Assembly (NCBI RefSeq): GCF_000721705.1
Contig: NZ_JOJL01000042.1
Location: forward strand, 124,001-188,000
DNA length: 64,000 nt
Origin: Actinoplanes subtropicus
GTDB lineage: Bacteria > Actinomycetota > Actinomycetes > Mycobacteriales > Micromonosporaceae
Direction of reading: 5' to 3'
The notes beneath the pieces are model-generated. The model was not told the DNA's origin. It saw only the letters and a list, made by a program, of their open reading frames with translations, and did not search any database. The position numbers and the translations under genes are program-made. Shown piece after piece: positions 63,233 to 64,000 of this stretch. Within the stretch, counting starts at the first letter, position 1; every line of letters starts with the position of its first letter.

Positions 63233-64000
63233 TTACTCCTCCCGTGCGGCGAGCGGGATCCAGACCCGCATGGGCCCGGGGGCCCGGTTCGCCCACAGGA
63301 AGTAGGGGATGGCCGGCACCGTCACCGCGGTGGTGCCGGGCCGGTCGGGAGTGAGCGGCCGATAGAGCGCGTCCGAGGTCTCCGCGCGGAGCCGCAGCGT
63401 GGTCAGGATCGCGACGGGTGCGAGCGAGTGCTCGACCACCGAGAGCGGCGCCGCGGCGTCGAGCTCCAGATCCTCGAAGGGCAGGTCGCCGGGCAGGTCC
63501 GAGTGCTCGAGGCAGTAGACGACCGGTCCCCGGGCGAGGGCCGCGCTGCCCCGGACCGCGTCGACCCGCGGGTGCGCCGCGACGGTGCGCGCGGGCATGG
63601 CGAGCACCAGCGAGACCGTGTCGCCCGCCTTCCAGGTACGGCTGATCCGCAGGTACCCGTCCTCCGCGCCGCCGCGCACGACGCTCCCGTTGACCGTCAG
63701 CCGGGCGTCCTGGCACCAGGCCGGCACCCGCAGCGCCAGCGTCCACTGCTCGTCGGGCGCGCCGGTGACCCGGATGTCGATCCGCTCGTCCCACGGGTAC
63801 GCGGTCCGTACGTCGAGTTTGACGGCACCGGCCGCGTAGGCGCCGGGAGCGTAGAGGTGCAGCTCCAATGAGGACGATGAGCCGGTCGCCACGCAGTTCT
63901 GCACCGAGGCGAAGAACCGCGCCAGATTCGGCGGGCAGCACGCGCACGAGTACCAGGTGAGCCGCTGCGAGGGGGTGTCCTCGTGGGACCCGTCATGACC
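63233..64000 (-). CDS. GH127 beta-L-arabinofuranosidase, C-terminal part (cut by window edge)
   Basis: The minus-strand frame is open from the window end (64000) to a stop at 63233. It opens with HDGSHEDTPSQRLTWYS and then CACCPPNLARFFASVQ, the Cys-rich motif whose residues supply zinc ligands and nucleophile in GH127 (DUF1680). The remaining beta-sandwich part (VPAWCQDARLTVNGSVVRGG, ALARGPVVYCLEHSD) is intact. About 255 codons are visible of roughly 630. It removes beta-L-arabinofuranose from plant glycans. Confidence 0.85.
   Translation of the reverse strand, partial: GHDGSHEDTPSQRLTWYSCACCPPNLARFFASVQNCVATGSSSSLELHLYAPGAYAAGAVKLDVRTAYPWDERIDIRVTGAPDEQWTLALRVPAWCQDARLTVNGSVVRGGAEDGYLRISRTWKAGDTVSLVLAMPARTVAAHPRVDAVRGSAALARGPVVYCLEHSDLPGDLPFEDLELDAAAPLSVVEHSLAPVAILTTLRLRAETSDALYRPLTPDRPGTTAVTVPAIPYFLWANRAPGPMRVWIPLAAREE

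Overview
The window is high-GC DNA with dense, often overlapping genes, GTG and TTG starts, lipoprotein and Tat-type signals and many GntR-free, LacI/TetR/MerR/IclR/LuxR-controlled cassettes. This fits a soil actinobacterium; the mix of sugar ABC systems, secreted glycosidases and NB-ARC-LuxR regulators points to Micromonosporaceae (Actinoplanes-like), which is an inference from style and not from a marker gene. It is ordinary chromosome rather than a prophage or plasmid: I see no integrase, transposase, phage structural gene, rRNA or CRISPR array, and only one tRNA (Gly).

Layout. 0-7.5 kb: a MEDS/HATPase sensor protein, an AraC regulator with a divergent MFS exporter whose 3' end dissolves into a 9-bp repeat, a TetR-controlled ABC exporter containing a 30-codon gene, and an OhrR-type regulator divergent from an alpha/beta hydrolase. 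7.5-12.4 kb: a chvE-mmsA-mmsB monosaccharide importer and an autoregulated MerR gene. 12.4-23.7 kb: a decayed GH95 fucosidase, a secreted esterase, an Imm49-like protein, and a LacI-controlled MalFG-type importer with a GH42 beta-galactosidase. 23.7-34.4 kb: a LuxR giant regulator and an MHS transporter, then a gene graveyard of truncated or frameshifted genes mixed with intact GrpB, monooxygenase-like and TetR/oxidoreductase genes. 34.4-43 kb: an IclR-controlled branched-chain-amino-acid-type ABC importer flanked by two aldehyde dehydrogenases. 43-48 kb: an LTA-synthase-like sulfatase, endonuclease V, small membrane proteins, a TetR gene and a truncated alanyl-tRNA synthetase paralogue. 48-52 kb: a trypsin-NACHT-WD40 STAND protein. 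52-60 kb: P450, DinB, GH26, an Rrf2 regulator with a frameshifted NmrA-type reductase, membrane proteins, a STAS protein, a cNMP-binding flavoprotein and tRNA-Gly. 60-64 kb: a LacI regulator, a secreted clan GH-A glycosidase with CBM35, and the 3' part of a GH127 arabinofuranosidase.

The most striking signal is upstream of the alanyl-tRNA synthetase paralogue. On the minus strand a 21-residue leader peptide ending in three consecutive Ala codons is followed by a U-tailed terminator, with a pause hairpin and a mutually exclusive antiterminator. This is a complete classical transcription attenuator, apparently sensing alanyl-tRNA, and the leader looks leaderless. The adjacent trypsin-NACHT-WD40 gene is a strong candidate for a conflict or defence protein. 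A second theme is short tandem repeats (9, 16, 24, 26 and about 45 bp) placed at gene ends, one forming a perfect 15-bp hairpin and one running through the end of a transporter gene.
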